Source of the DNA: G965202915 sp965202915
GTDB lineage: Bacteria; Pseudomonadota; Gammaproteobacteria; Eutrophobiales; Eutrophobiaceae
Reading direction: 5' to 3'
DNA length: 64,000 bases
NCBI GenBank assembly: GCA_965202915.1
Contig: OZ241847.1
Location: forward strand, 1,054,001 to 1,118,000
Shown here: positions 1 through 9,039 of the stretch, piece by piece
How the letters are laid out: every line of letters starts with the position of its first letter
Numbering within the stretch: position 1 is the first letter of the stretch
Notes under the pieces: generated by a model
The model's database searches: none
The model's input: only the letters and a program-made list of their open reading frames with translations
What the model was told of the DNA's origin: nothing
Position numbers and translations under genes: made by a program

Positions 1-29
1 CTTTTTCCGGGCGGCCAAGCATTAAAATT

Positions 30-1034
30 CTAAAAGCCTTCGAGTACGTTCTTGCCGATGACGCGACCGCTCTCTTGCCGAGCATGAGCGACGTTAAGCG
101 TTTTGGCACTGATTTTCCCGAAATTTTTGGTCACAATAGAAATCAGCGTCCCATCGTCGATAAGTGCCGATACCCGATTCAGCAATTCATGCTGTTTTTC
201 CATGTCATCCGTTTGATGCATTGAGCGTGCAAACATGAACTCCCAACTGAAGCTCAGGGCCTTGGGTTTGCCGGCCATGATATCAAGCGACTGAGGGTCA
301 TCGATCAATGCAATATGACCGCGCGGTTTAATGATCTCTATGATTGCGGAAAAATGCCCTTCCGTGCCACTAAGGGAAGCGACGTAAGTAGGGGCAATTC
401 CCAGACCCTTGATCTGATCAGGCAGTGATTCATGGTGATTGATCACATGGTCGGCCCCCATTTTTTTAACCCACTCCATGGTTTCCGGACGAGACGCAGT
501 CGCAATCACGGTCAATCCGGTAAGTTTCTTAGCCAGTTGAATAAGGATTGATCCGACGCCTCCGGCACCACCGATAATCAATAGACTGTCGCCCTTGCCT
601 TCACCCTCTTTAATCGCCAGAGAGTCGAACAGCAGTTCCCAGGCGGTAATGGAAGTGAGCGGCAAACCGGCGGATTCAGCAAAACCCAAAGACCTTGGTT
701 TTTTGCCGACAATTTGCTCATCCACTGCATGGAGCTCGGAATTTGTGCCCGGGCGAGTTATGTCACCGGCGTAAAAAACTTCATCGCCCACTTTGAAATT
801 TTTAACGTCACCGCCCACTTCTCGAATAACGCCTGCGGCATCGTAGCCAATGACCTTGGTGCCATTATCCGGTGCTATATTGGCGCGGATTTTTACATCC
901 ACCGGATTAACCGAAATACCCCGCACCTCGACCAACAGGTCGCGTGCCCCCAATGCCGGTGTCTCCACCTCAAATTCAATCAATGCCTCCGGTGCGGTGA
1001 TAGGCCCGGCCCGGTTATATCCTATTGCTTTCAT
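30..1034 (-). CDS. Zinc-binding alcohol dehydrogenase family / quinone oxidoreductase-like protein
   Basis: This 334-residue medium-chain dehydrogenase/reductase has an N-terminal GroES-like domain (about residues 1-125) followed by a Rossmann domain with the dinucleotide-binding motif GGAGGVGS near residue 155. The opening MKAIGYNR and the VNPVD motif near residue 42 match the family usually annotated as zinc-binding alcohol dehydrogenase (TIGR02817 type). Many members lack the structural zinc and act as NADPH-dependent quinone or enone reductases in the cytoplasm. I see no CxxC structural zinc cluster, so a quinone-reductase-like role is more likely than true alcohol oxidation; the substrate is unknown. 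It is transcribed leftward and alone. The start ATG is preceded by AGGAGG-like sequence (rc of cgcctcctg). Confidence 0.85.
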   Translation of the reverse strand: MKAIGYNRAGPITAPEALIEFEVETPALGARDLLVEVRGISVNPVDVKIRANIAPDNGTKVIGYDAAGVIREVGGDVKNFKVGDEVFYAGDITRPGTNSELHAVDEQIVGKKPRSLGFAESAGLPLTSITAWELLFDSLAIKEGEGKGDSLLIIGGAGGVGSILIQLAKKLTGLTVIATASRPETMEWVKKMGADHVINHHESLPDQIKGLGIAPTYVASLSGTEGHFSAIIEIIKPRGHIALIDDPQSLDIMAGKPKALSFSWEFMFARSMHQTDDMEKQHELLNRVSALIDDGTLISIVTKNFGKISAKTLNVAHARQESGRVIGKNVLEGF

Positions 1035-1266
1035 ATTGGCGCCTCCTGTTGTTTGCGCTCGGCGTGTTTTGGTTTAAATTGCTCATGGATGGTTTTTTTA
1101 TGAGTCATTGGGCGTTGGTGATCCGGTGATGATAACAGGGAATCAATCAGCGAGTCATTTTGGGAGCCGGAGATCAAAGATTCAGGTATATAATACGGCA
1201 AGTCGGAGACGTGTCCGGTTTGGCGCCGGGGCCAAAGACTGAGTTTTCAACGCGGAGGCGTTGCAA

Positions 1267-1527
1267 ATGAAAATAGAGATCATTTTTCCGTATCGTAATG
1301 ACGCCGCAAAGGCCGGGGAATGGAGCCAATCGGAAAACCGCAAATATCGCCCGACCCGCGTTATCGCCGGCAAACCGGGAAGCAATTATCCGGGCGTCGA
1401 GACCGGCGGGGATCACAGTGGCCTTGCCGAGCGGCGCGTTGTAATGGCAGAATCCACCAAAATGATGTTGCGCCCGCGGCGTTTTTGGCAAGCGCAATAC
1501 CCTCAACTGACAATTAAACCGGAGTGA
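1267..1527 (+). CDS. Small hypothetical protein
   Basis: An 86-codon frame begins with ATG 8 bases after a clear GGAGG ribosome-binding site. The product starts MKIEIIFPYRND, is basic, and has no transmembrane segment or motif I recognise. It lies upstream of htpX in the same direction, separated by about 110 bases. The good Shine-Dalgarno site is the main evidence; the composition is not strongly protein-like and it could be a chance frame in the htpX leader. Confidence 0.35.
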   Translation: MKIEIIFPYRNDAAKAGEWSQSENRKYRPTRVIAGKPGSNYPGVETGGDHSGLAERRVVMAESTKMMLRPRRFWQAQYPQLTIKPE

Positions 1528-1638
1528 TAAGCATGGCGACAATTTTGGCAACCAAACACCACAATTTAACAACACCCTGTAATGATGCCTGGGCCTGGTC
1601 CTTGCAGACGGCGGTAAGAGAGTGAAGCGGAGGCTGCG

Positions 1639-2559
1639 ATGAATAGAATATTCCTGTTTCTCGCCACCAATATTGCCATCCTGGTGGTGTTCAGCATTAC
1701 CATGCGCCTGCTCGGCGTGGAAAGCCTGCTGGACGAGCAAGGCGTCAACCTGGACTATCAAGCGCTTTTGATCTACGCGGCGGTACTGGGCTTCAGCGGT
1801 TCGCTGGTGTCGCTGGCGATGTCCAAATGGATCGCCAAACGAATGACCGGCGCGACGGTCATCAAACAGCCGCGCACCGACACCGAACAATGGCTGGTGC
1901 ATACGGTCACGCAGCAGGCGCGGGAGGCCGGTATTGGAACGCCCGAAGTCGCAGTATATGACGCGCCCGAGGTCAATGCATTTGCCACCGGCGCGCGCCG
2001 CAACAGCGCGTTGGTTGCAGTCAGCACCGGCCTGCTGGACGGCATGACCCGTGATGAAGTTGAAGCCGTGCTGGCGCACGAGGTGAGCCATATTACCAAC
2101 GGCGACATGGTGACGCTGGCGTTGATTCAGGGGGTGATAAACACCTTTGTGATCTTCCTGTCGCGGATCATCGGGCACCTTGTCGACCGCGTGGTGTTCA
2201 AAACCCGGCACGGACACGGCCCGGCGTTCTGGATAACCGCGATCATCGCCGAAATTATTCTGGCGGTGCTCGCCAGCATCATCGTCATGTGGTTCAGCCG
2301 CCGCCGCGAATTTCGCGCCGACGCCGGTGGGGCAAAGCTCGCCGGACGGGAGAAAATGATCGCCGCACTGACGCGCCTGCAATCGGCCACCGGCAAACCA
2401 CAATTGCCCGACCAACTGGCCGCGTTCGGCATCTCCGGCAATGTTGGCGGCGGCCTGAAACGGTTGTTTATGTCCCATCCGCCGCTGGCTGAACGCATCC
2501 TGGCATTGCAAGGTGACGCGTCCGCCGGCGATGGTGGATCCGTGATTGAGCGTGGTTGA
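1639..2559 (+). CDS. htpX: HtpX membrane zinc metalloprotease
   Basis: HtpX is an inner-membrane M48-family protease that degrades misfolded membrane proteins alongside FtsH. The 306-residue product has two N-terminal membrane helices (about residues 4-24 and 41-60). The zinc motif HEVSH is at residues 147-151 and the likely third ligand glutamate is in RRREFRAD (Glu224). Two further hydrophobic helices (about 159-178 and 196-217) lie between them. The closing MSHPPLAERI motif is typical of the family. Start: ATG preceded by GGAGG. In enterobacteria htpX is induced by envelope stress (CpxR); I see no CpxR site that I could defend here. The C-terminal tail after the HPP motif is slightly longer than in E. 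coli HtpX (about 293 residues). Confidence 0.95.
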   Translation: MNRIFLFLATNIAILVVFSITMRLLGVESLLDEQGVNLDYQALLIYAAVLGFSGSLVSLAMSKWIAKRMTGATVIKQPRTDTEQWLVHTVTQQAREAGIGTPEVAVYDAPEVNAFATGARRNSALVAVSTGLLDGMTRDEVEAVLAHEVSHITNGDMVTLALIQGVINTFVIFLSRIIGHLVDRVVFKTRHGHGPAFWITAIIAEIILAVLASIIVMWFSRRREFRADAGGAKLAGREKMIAALTRLQSATGKPQLPDQLAAFGISGNVGGGLKRLFMSHPPLAERILALQGDASAGDGGSVIERG

Positions 2560-2700
2560 GCAATGACCGGCGTCTTGCGATCAAGGCGGGGATAGCGTCG
2601 ATACCGCTTAGAATGTTGCGGCCATTTGTTAACAGCTACCATCATCGCTGCTGCGCCGCCATAAGTCTCCGGATAGACCGCCTCATGGATCATCGCAGGT

Positions 2701-3420
2701 ATGTATAATAACGTCGCAATTATAGGAAGCTCAGGAGCGATAGGGAATGCCTTGATGCGGCGATTAGCCGAGCACCGACAAAATGCTGATATTCATGCAT
2801 TTTCACGCCGTATTGCAACCAAACCACATGCGCGCGTCAGCTATCATCAAATCGATTATACGGACGAGTCCCGCATCGCCGAGGCGGCCTCTATTGCTTC
2901 GGCAAACGCACCGCTCGATCTTGTGCTTGTGACCACCGGCCTGTTGCACGACCGAGACGTCACGCCGGAAAAGTCACTGCGTGATTTATCGAGTGCAAAA
3001 TTCCGGCGTCTGTTTGAGGCCAATACCATACTTCCCGCTTTGCTTGCGAAACATTTCCTGCCCAAAATAGTGACCGACAAACGTGCGATATTTGCAGCCG
3101 TTTCCGCGCGTGTTGGCAGCATTTCTGATAATCGTCTGGGTGGGTGGTACGCCTATCGCGCATCAAAGGCGGCACTGAATATGGTGATCAAGAATGCCGC
3201 GATTGAAATCGGCAGGCGTTACAGGCAGGCCGTAATTGTTGGTCTGCATCCGGGAACGGTTGATAGCAGTCTTTCCAAACCTTTCCAGGGTAACGTGCCG
3301 GAAGGAAAATTGTTCACGCCCGCATTCTCGGCGGAAAAGTTACTTTTGGTTCTGGATGGTCTGGAGGCAAAAGACAGCGGCAAATGTTTTGCATGGGACG
3401 GCAGCGAGGTGGAGGCATAA
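2701..3420 (+). CDS. Short-chain dehydrogenase/reductase, C-factor (CsgA)-like
   Basis: This 239-residue SDR has a glycine-rich NAD(P) site (IGSSGAIG, residues 8-15) and the catalytic YxxxK motif as YAYRASK near residue 154, with a serine in AVSARVGS about 14 residues before it. The LHPGTVDS segment after the active site is characteristic of the C-factor/CsgA-like subgroup. The substrate is unknown. Its TAA stop shares its last base with the ATG of the photolyase gene (TAATG), so the two are probably translationally coupled; SDR genes of this type often sit next to photolyase and DCC-family genes in marine proteobacteria. Confidence 0.85.
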   Translation: MYNNVAIIGSSGAIGNALMRRLAEHRQNADIHAFSRRIATKPHARVSYHQIDYTDESRIAEAASIASANAPLDLVLVTTGLLHDRDVTPEKSLRDLSSAKFRRLFEANTILPALLAKHFLPKIVTDKRAIFAAVSARVGSISDNRLGGWYAYRASKAALNMVIKNAAIEIGRRYRQAVIVGLHPGTVDSSLSKPFQGNVPEGKLFTPAFSAEKLLLVLDGLEAKDSGKCFAWDGSEVEA

Positions 3421-4874
3421 TGACCAGTGCAATCAATATTATGTGGTTCCGTCAGGATTTACGCTTGTTTGACAATCCCGCCCTGTCCCAGGCGGCACGA
3501 CGGGGAACGGTATTGCCTGTTTATATTTTGGATGATGAAAATGCCGGAGAATATAAAATGGGTGCCGCCGGCAGGCTCTGGCTGCATCATTCACTGGCGT
3601 CTCTTAATCAAAGCCTGGATCATAATCTGTGCCTGTACAAAGGCGACCCTCTGTCCATCCTGCTCAGGCTTGCCGATCATTACGACGTTCAGGGGATAGT
3701 TTGGAACCGGTGTTATGAACCATGGCGTATCAAACGGGACCAACGCATAAAAGCACAATTTGAGCGCCGGGGAATAACCGTTAACAGCCATAATGGTTCA
3801 TTGCTGTGGGAGCCATGGGATATTCACAAGGATGACGGCAGCCCGTATAAGGTCTTTACGCCGTTTTACCGCAGGGGATGTTTAAATGCCGCCCCGCCAC
3901 GTGAGCCGCTTCCCAAACCCAAAAAGCTGCGGCTGGGTAAAGACGCGCATTATTCCTCGACGCTTGATGACTTGTCATTATTACCCTCGATCCGTTGGGA
4001 TAAAAAAATACAAGCCTGTTGGAATATTGGCGAAGAAGGCGCCAATCAACGCCTATCGAAATTCCTGCAAGAAGGCATGGAAAACTATAAAGAAGGACGC
4101 AATCTGCCTGCAAAACCTCAGGTCTCGCGGTTATCGCCGCGTCTTCATTTTGGTGAGTTATCGCCTAATCAGGTTTGGCATGCCGCGCAACTACGCGGTG
4201 ACGATGACAATATCGATCATTTTTGCAGTGAACTTGGCTGGCGCGAGTTTGCTTACAGTCAGCTGTATTTTAATCCGAATTTACCGACAAGAAACCTGCA
4301 AACAAAATTTGATCGATTTCCGTGGATCAAAGACAAGGAAAAACTTACCGCATGGCAACGGGGTGAAACCGGCGTTCCGATGGTTGACGCGGGCATGAGA
4401 GAGCTTTGGCAAACCGGCTACATACATAATCGGGTCAGAATGATAGTCGGATCGTTTTTAGTAAAAAACCTGCTATTGAGCTGGCACCGGGGTGAACGAT
4501 GGTTTTGGGACTGTCTTGTGGATGCGGATTTGGCCAGCAACAGTGCAAGCTGGCAATGGGTGGCGGGATGTGGCGCTGATGCCGCCCCCTATTTTCGTAT
4601 TTTTAATCCGGTCACGCAGGGACAAAAATTTGATCCTCAAGGGGAATATACCAGGAAATTTGTACCGGAACTTAAAACAATGCCGAACAGGTATCTGTTT
4701 AATCCATGGGAAGCGCCGAAGCCGGTATTGCAACAGGCCGGTGTAATACTGGGCGAGAACTACCCCGGCCCCATTGTTGATCTGAAATTATCCCGTGAAC
4801 AGGCGCTGCAAGCCTTTAAATCCCTGAAGCGGCGGAACTCATCAGAGAACGAAACAGGATTGCAGCAAAAATGA
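3420..4874 (+). CDS. phrB: Deoxyribodipyrimidine photolyase (class I CPD photolyase)
   Basis: The enzyme uses blue light and FAD to split cyclobutane pyrimidine dimers in DNA. The 484-residue product begins MTSAINIMWFRQDLR, the standard photolyase opening. It has the N-terminal alpha/beta antenna domain (about 1-130) and the C-terminal FAD-binding domain with ELGWREFAYSQL (about 273), the TGVPMVDAGMRELWQTGYIHNR region (about 320-340) and the tryptophan-rich block WFWDCLVDADLASNSASWQWVAG (about 361-383), which holds the electron-transfer tryptophans. The start at 3420 overlaps the preceding stop by one base; an upstream in-frame ATG would add 12 non-homologous residues and was not chosen. Its stop overlaps the next gene by 4 bases. 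Confidence 0.95.
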   Translation: MTSAINIMWFRQDLRLFDNPALSQAARRGTVLPVYILDDENAGEYKMGAAGRLWLHHSLASLNQSLDHNLCLYKGDPLSILLRLADHYDVQGIVWNRCYEPWRIKRDQRIKAQFERRGITVNSHNGSLLWEPWDIHKDDGSPYKVFTPFYRRGCLNAAPPREPLPKPKKLRLGKDAHYSSTLDDLSLLPSIRWDKKIQACWNIGEEGANQRLSKFLQEGMENYKEGRNLPAKPQVSRLSPRLHFGELSPNQVWHAAQLRGDDDNIDHFCSELGWREFAYSQLYFNPNLPTRNLQTKFDRFPWIKDKEKLTAWQRGETGVPMVDAGMRELWQTGYIHNRVRMIVGSFLVKNLLLSWHRGERWFWDCLVDADLASNSASWQWVAGCGADAAPYFRIFNPVTQGQKFDPQGEYTRKFVPELKTMPNRYLFNPWEAPKPVLQQAGVILGENYPGPIVDLKLSREQALQAFKSLKRRNSSENETGLQQK

Positions 4875-5245
4875 TCACGGTATTTTACGATGGGAAATGC
4901 GGCCTGTGTTCAAAAGAAATTAATCGCTATAAAAAGATTGCGCCTGAAGGTGTGTTTAACTGGCAGGATATCACCCGGTCAACGGCCGCACTCAAAAAAG
5001 AAGGTATCATGCCGTCGGACGGCCTGAGGCTGTTACATGCCAAAGATGACCGCGGCAAGCTGCACGTCGGAGTCGATGCCTTTGTGTTGATATGGTTGCA
5101 ATTAGCGCGCTGGAAGGTGCTGGCTCAGCTGGTCTCATTGCCGATCATAAGGCAGGCCGCGGATGCATTATATCGGGCCTTTGCGGATTGGCGCTTTGCA
5201 CGGCTTCCCCACTGCCAGGCGGTCATCAAGAAAGAAAAACCATAG
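4871..5245 (+). CDS. DCC-family (DUF393) thiol-disulfide oxidoreductase-like protein
   Basis: A 124-residue protein that opens with the signature DGKCGLC (residues 7-13) of the DUF393/DCC family, predicted thioredoxin-fold proteins. The GVDAF segment around residue 66 is also conserved in the family. Biochemical function is largely unknown. The start overlaps the photolyase stop by 4 bases (ATGA), so it belongs to the same operon; DCC genes are often found beside photolyases, which suggests a role in the same light or oxidative stress response (inference). Confidence 0.85.
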   Translation: MITVFYDGKCGLCSKEINRYKKIAPEGVFNWQDITRSTAALKKEGIMPSDGLRLLHAKDDRGKLHVGVDAFVLIWLQLARWKVLAQLVSLPIIRQAADALYRAFADWRFARLPHCQAVIKKEKP

Positions 5246-5333
5246 CGTTTGCGGGTGTATATTTGACTATGGAATCAATAAACGTCTTACGGATAGCAAT
5301 AAATTATACATAAACAATACGGATCAAATAATC

Positions 5334-5972
5334 ATGAAAAAAAAATGGATACAGCTGAGTGCCCTGGGTATTTTAATGTTATTAATGACCTCGTGGGGGT
5401 GTATCGTGGGTAATATAGAGCGGCCCAAATATCAGATCACGTCCGCCCATGATCAAATCGAGATTCGCCAATACCGTCCGATGATTGTTGCGGAAGTGAC
5501 CGTTCAAGGTGATCGTGAGGACGCAATCAGGCGGGGGTTCAGATTATTGGCGGATTATATTTTTGGCAACAATACCGCGGACAGCAAAATCGCGATGACC
5601 GCCCCTGTCACCCAGCAGCCGGGCCGGAAAATTGCGATGACCGCTCCGGTAACCCAACGAATGGCGGGCAAGGACTGGACCGTGCACTTTGTGATGCCGT
5701 CTGAATACACCCTGGATACCCTGCCGAGACCAAATAACCAGGCGGTGACCATCAAACAAATTCCCGCAAAGAAATTTGCAGTGATTCGATTCTCAGGCAT
5801 GCATACCAATGAAAATATTGCCACGCATGAGCGCGAGTTACGAGCTTATTTATCGCAGACTAAGGTTACGATTTTATCGGCACCGGCTTATGCATTTTAC
5901 AACCCGCCGTGGACCCTGTCATTCTTACGCCGCAACGAGGTAATGGTGGAAATTGCGGAGGAAAATGAATGA
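5334..5972 (+). CDS. SOUL family haem-binding lipoprotein
   Basis: The 212-residue product starts MKKKW followed by a hydrophobic stretch and a cysteine at about residue 23 (SWGC), an acceptable though imperfect lipobox, so it is probably an envelope lipoprotein. The mature part matches the SOUL/HBP haem-binding fold: YQITSAHDQIEIRQYRPMIVAEV near the start of the mature protein, then KIAMTAPV, and the closing PWTLSFLRRNEV. The motif AMTAPVTQ occurs twice (about residues 86 and 101). The family binds haem or tetrapyrroles; the physiological role in bacteria is not settled. I chose the ATG at 5334 because an upstream frame extension of 57 residues would bury the signal peptide. Confidence 0.88.
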   Translation: MKKKWIQLSALGILMLLMTSWGCIVGNIERPKYQITSAHDQIEIRQYRPMIVAEVTVQGDREDAIRRGFRLLADYIFGNNTADSKIAMTAPVTQQPGRKIAMTAPVTQRMAGKDWTVHFVMPSEYTLDTLPRPNNQAVTIKQIPAKKFAVIRFSGMHTNENIATHERELRAYLSQTKVTILSAPAYAFYNPPWTLSFLRRNEVMVEIAEENE

Positions 5973-6024
5973 GTTTTAGTGTTTGAGTCGAGCAACGGGT
6001 ATTTGGGGACATTAACCAGAGTTG

Positions 6025-6819
6025 ATGATTGCATCAAATAGCACCATGGCAAAAGATCAATTAAAGCATAGAAAAATCCCGCAGGAATTCTCCATTTATC
6101 CAAAGACGTCAGAGGGTGTTTGTGGGGCGATACGAGACATTATGAAAAATGCGATAAAAAAGGGAGACAACAAAATTTTCATTCGGACTAATCTAAAACG
6201 AGGATTGCCCCTCGAGAATATCAATAAGATCGCCGGACCATTTGTTGAGGCATGGGCTCTGGAAAGATTTGAAGCAATATCAGACAAAGCGGGTAATAAG
6301 TATGGTTTGGTGAATGTTGAGTCAGGAAAGAGATTGGATGCCTACGATATGATATTGCAATTTAAATTGAAAGATTTGGATGAATATGTATCCGCCAATG
6401 TTGACGCCAAGTCCACTGCCGAAGATATTGTCACTTCCGGCAAAAGTCCCAACATTACCTCCTTCGCCAGGATACGGAATGAATATATTGATGATCCTAA
6501 CTATATATTTCTTATTTTATCTCTAAAACACAAAGTCTTTAGCGAGAAAGCAGACAATCACGGTATTACAAATGGTATTATGCAAGTAAATGATTATCAC
6601 GTTTATGACATCAAATACGTTTCCGAGAAAGACTTAAACTACAACCCCGCACTTGGGACCGGCCAGCTTCAGATTAAAGATATTCACTATGTTGACGAGG
6701 AAAGAAAAACAACCGAAGAATTTATCAAAATGATTGATGATAAATACATAAAATCCAAAGGAATAGCTGCTTGGCTTAAACTTGCCGAGCAACATAACTG
6801 GATCAAAGAAAACAGTTAA
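6025..6819 (+). CDS. Probable type II restriction endonuclease
   Basis: A 264-residue basic protein encoded 3 bases upstream of a DNA methyltransferase, the usual arrangement of a type II restriction-modification pair. I do not recognise its recognition specificity. A plausible PD-(D/E)xK nuclease core is visible: RLDAYDMILQF followed about 20 residues later by NVDAKST (Asp-x-Lys). Base composition is distinctly A+T-richer than the neighbouring chromosome, consistent with horizontal acquisition. Start is uncertain: ATG at 6025 or 6046, neither with a strong Shine-Dalgarno site. Function is inferred from position and the candidate motif, not from a firm family match. Confidence 0.65.
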   Translation: MIASNSTMAKDQLKHRKIPQEFSIYPKTSEGVCGAIRDIMKNAIKKGDNKIFIRTNLKRGLPLENINKIAGPFVEAWALERFEAISDKAGNKYGLVNVESGKRLDAYDMILQFKLKDLDEYVSANVDAKSTAEDIVTSGKSPNITSFARIRNEYIDDPNYIFLILSLKHKVFSEKADNHGITNGIMQVNDYHVYDIKYVSEKDLNYNPALGTGQLQIKDIHYVDEERKTTEEFIKMIDDKYIKSKGIAAWLKLAEQHNWIKENS

Positions 6820-6822
6820 GTC

Positions 6823-7623
6823 ATGAAAACAAACATTTTTTTAGCGGGGGACGCGATTGAGCTAATGCAAACTTTACCCGGTGAAAGTGTTGATTTGGTT
6901 TGCACTGATCCCCCCTACAATCTAAGGAAAAATTACGGAAATAATATCGATTGGAAACAATGGCACGAGTATGAAACATTTACCAGACGTTGGTTGATGG
7001 AAACAAAGAGAATTTTAAAACCAACGGCAAGCCTCTATATCTTTATGGGCGTACAATTTATCTCGCAGTTGTTTTTGATTCTGCAGGATATGGGCTTGCA
7101 TCTCAATAGTTGGATAACCTGGCATTACACCCAGGGAATGGGGAGAACTAAAGGATTTTCTCCACGACACGAAGATATTCTTTATTTCACCAAATCTGAC
7201 AAATATACATTTAATCTGGATGCTATCAGAATTCCTCAAAAATATTACCGAAAGAGAAACAACATGAAGGGCGCAAATCCGGGAGACGTATGGCAATTTT
7301 CTCATATTCACTATTCGAATCCCGAACGCCTGGATCACCTGACGCAAAAACCGGAAGCACTGATGAAAAGAATAATTCTGGCAAGCAGCAATGAAGGCGA
7401 CGTTGTGCTTGACCCGTTTGTCGGGAGTGGAACTACTTGTGTTGTTGCCAACGCGCTCAAAAGAAAGTGGATTGGCATTGATATAAATCCGGAATATATA
7501 AACATGTCAGAGCAGAGGTTGAAAAAAGAAACGGAACTCTTTGATTCTTATGACCCACGTGAGAAACGAGTGCCCAGGGATGTAAAACAAACGGGTAGTG
7601 GTCAAGAGAAACTTATTCCTTAA
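6823..7623 (+). CDS. Type II DNA methyltransferase (beta class, N6-adenine or N4-cytosine)
   Basis: The 266-residue product has the catalytic motif IV DPPYNL at residues 29-34 and the S-adenosylmethionine-binding motif I DPFVGSGTT in the C-terminal third, followed by WIGIDINPEY. This order (catalytic motif first, SAM motif last) defines the beta class of amino-methyltransferases, such as those for GAATTC or GANTC sites. The DPPY form favours N6-adenine methylation. It protects host DNA from the endonuclease encoded immediately upstream. Target sequence cannot be read from the protein. Same low G+C character as its partner. Confidence 0.9.
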   Translation: MKTNIFLAGDAIELMQTLPGESVDLVCTDPPYNLRKNYGNNIDWKQWHEYETFTRRWLMETKRILKPTASLYIFMGVQFISQLFLILQDMGLHLNSWITWHYTQGMGRTKGFSPRHEDILYFTKSDKYTFNLDAIRIPQKYYRKRNNMKGANPGDVWQFSHIHYSNPERLDHLTQKPEALMKRIILASSNEGDVVLDPFVGSGTTCVVANALKRKWIGIDINPEYINMSEQRLKKETELFDSYDPREKRVPRDVKQTGSGQEKLIP

Positions 7624-7776
7624 AACACCTCGGAAGTAAACGAAAAAATTTCCAGTGCGGCAATCAATAGCTTCTTGGCGATTCTGTTATCCCGGTCATT
7701 GGTTTATCCTAAATCAACGTCAATAACAGTGTTATGCGATTCCATGCAAACCGCAGTTATTTGAATAGTCCGGATA

Positions 7777-8499
7777 TCAGGGGCAGTTTGGAGCCGGCAA
7801 TTTTGCCGCCGTGTGTTCTATCCAGTGTTCGACTTCCCGCGTGATCTCATCGACGGATCTTCCTTTTGAGCGGATGGTCGGACCTATCACCAGGGTGATC
7901 TCACCCGGTTTTTTGATCAGTGCGTTGCGCGGCCAGAGATAACCGGCATTATGCGCGACCGGGGTAATATCGGCGCCGGATTTCTTTGCGAGCATGCCGC
8001 CGCCGGGCAGGTATTTTTTCTTTTCGCCAACGCTGATACGTGTGCCTTCGGGGAAGATGACGACCCAGATGCGTCGTTGCAAGCGGTCACAACCCTGTTT
8101 AATAATATGGCGAAATGCCTTCACCGGCGCGCTGCGATCTATTGCAATCGGTCGCAATGAAGCCAGGCCCCAGCCATATAACGGGATCCATAATAATTCC
8201 CGTTTTAGTATCCATACCTGCGGCACAAAGATTAATTGCAACGCCATGGTTTCCCAGGCGGATTGATGGTTGCACATCACTATCCCCGGCGTGTCCGGTA
8301 TATTGTCCAGACCCTGAATCCTGTAACTGATGCCACAGGTGATCTTTAACCACCAAAGATTGAACGCCGTCCAGCGGCTCACAATAAAATAACGCCTGCG
8401 GAAGGACAGAGGCAGGATCAGGATCGACAACGGCGCAAATACGATGGTTGCGCAAATCTGCCCAAAGTAAAACAGCAATGAGCGCGCCAGCGGGATCAC
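7777..8499 (-). CDS. plsC: 1-acyl-sn-glycerol-3-phosphate acyltransferase (PlsC/LPLAT family)
   Basis: A 240-residue inner-membrane acyltransferase that converts lysophosphatidic acid to phosphatidic acid in phospholipid synthesis. The N-terminal hydrophobic helix spans about residues 8-33. The catalytic block is CNHQSAWET (HxxxxE in place of the usual HxxxxD, seen in some members) near residue 76. The substrate motif FPEGTRIS is near residue 149. The start overlaps the gmhB stop by 4 bases. The order glyQ-glyS-gmhB-acyltransferase is conserved in several gammaproteobacteria, where this gene is also thought to contribute to lysophospholipid acylation in the envelope. Confidence 0.9.
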   Translation of the reverse strand: MIPLARSLLFYFGQICATIVFAPLSILILPLSFRRRYFIVSRWTAFNLWWLKITCGISYRIQGLDNIPDTPGIVMCNHQSAWETMALQLIFVPQVWILKRELLWIPLYGWGLASLRPIAIDRSAPVKAFRHIIKQGCDRLQRRIWVVIFPEGTRISVGEKKKYLPGGGMLAKKSGADITPVAHNAGYLWPRNALIKKPGEITLVIGPTIRSKGRSVDEITREVEHWIEHTAAKLPAPNCP

Positions 8500-9035
8500 T
8501 CGTTCGCGATAAGATGGTTGGCGATCTCGGCCAGATTGTCAAATATGGGAACGTCTTTATTGATCAGGCCCTGGTCTATCGTCCGCTGACCGTCGCCGGT
8601 TTTAACCAGCATCGGTTTTGCGCCCATGCGGGTGGCGGCGTCAACGTCTGAGGCCTTATCACCGACACAGGGAACCTCTGCCAGGGAAATATACAGACGT
8701 TCTTTAACCGCCTGATATAATCCGGTATTGGGTTTGCGACAGTCACATTTATCCTCCGGCACGTGCGGACAGAAAAATATTGCCTCAATAACGCCGCCGT
8801 ACTGTGCCAGGTGATTTAACATTTTCCGGTGTATCGCATTTAAGTTATCTATGTCCAGCATGTTTCTTGCCAAACCCGATTGGTTTGATATCACCACCAC
8901 CCGATAACCGTGCTGGTTTAATTTTGCGATGGCCTGCAGGCTTCCCGGTATTGCAATCCATTCCTCCGGTGATTTTATATACTGCTCCGAGTCATAATTG
9001 ATCACGCCGTCCCTGTCCAGAATAATTAACGCCAT
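8496..9035 (-). CDS. gmhB: D-glycero-beta-D-manno-heptose 1,7-bisphosphate 7-phosphatase
   Basis: HAD-superfamily phosphatase of the ADP-heptose pathway for lipopolysaccharide inner core. The 179-residue length is typical. Motif I is LDRDGVIN (nucleophile Asp7, acid/base Asp9), motif II is VVVISNQSG near residue 47, and VGDKASDVDAA near residue 124 is the C-terminal metal-binding motif. The cysteine/histidine zinc loop CPH...CDC around residues 89-99 is the GmhB hallmark. It sits 4 bases downstream of glyS and overlaps plsC, so it is co-transcribed with both. Confidence 0.93.
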   Translation of the reverse strand: MALIILDRDGVINYDSEQYIKSPEEWIAIPGSLQAIAKLNQHGYRVVVISNQSGLARNMLDIDNLNAIHRKMLNHLAQYGGVIEAIFFCPHVPEDKCDCRKPNTGLYQAVKERLYISLAEVPCVGDKASDVDAATRMGAKPMLVKTGDGQRTIDQGLINKDVPIFDNLAEIANHLIANE

Positions 9036-9039
9036 GATA

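Noticed and set aside
1174..2511. 445-codon antisense frame over htpX
   Set aside because: It is the shadow of htpX, which has complete HtpX motifs on the other strand.
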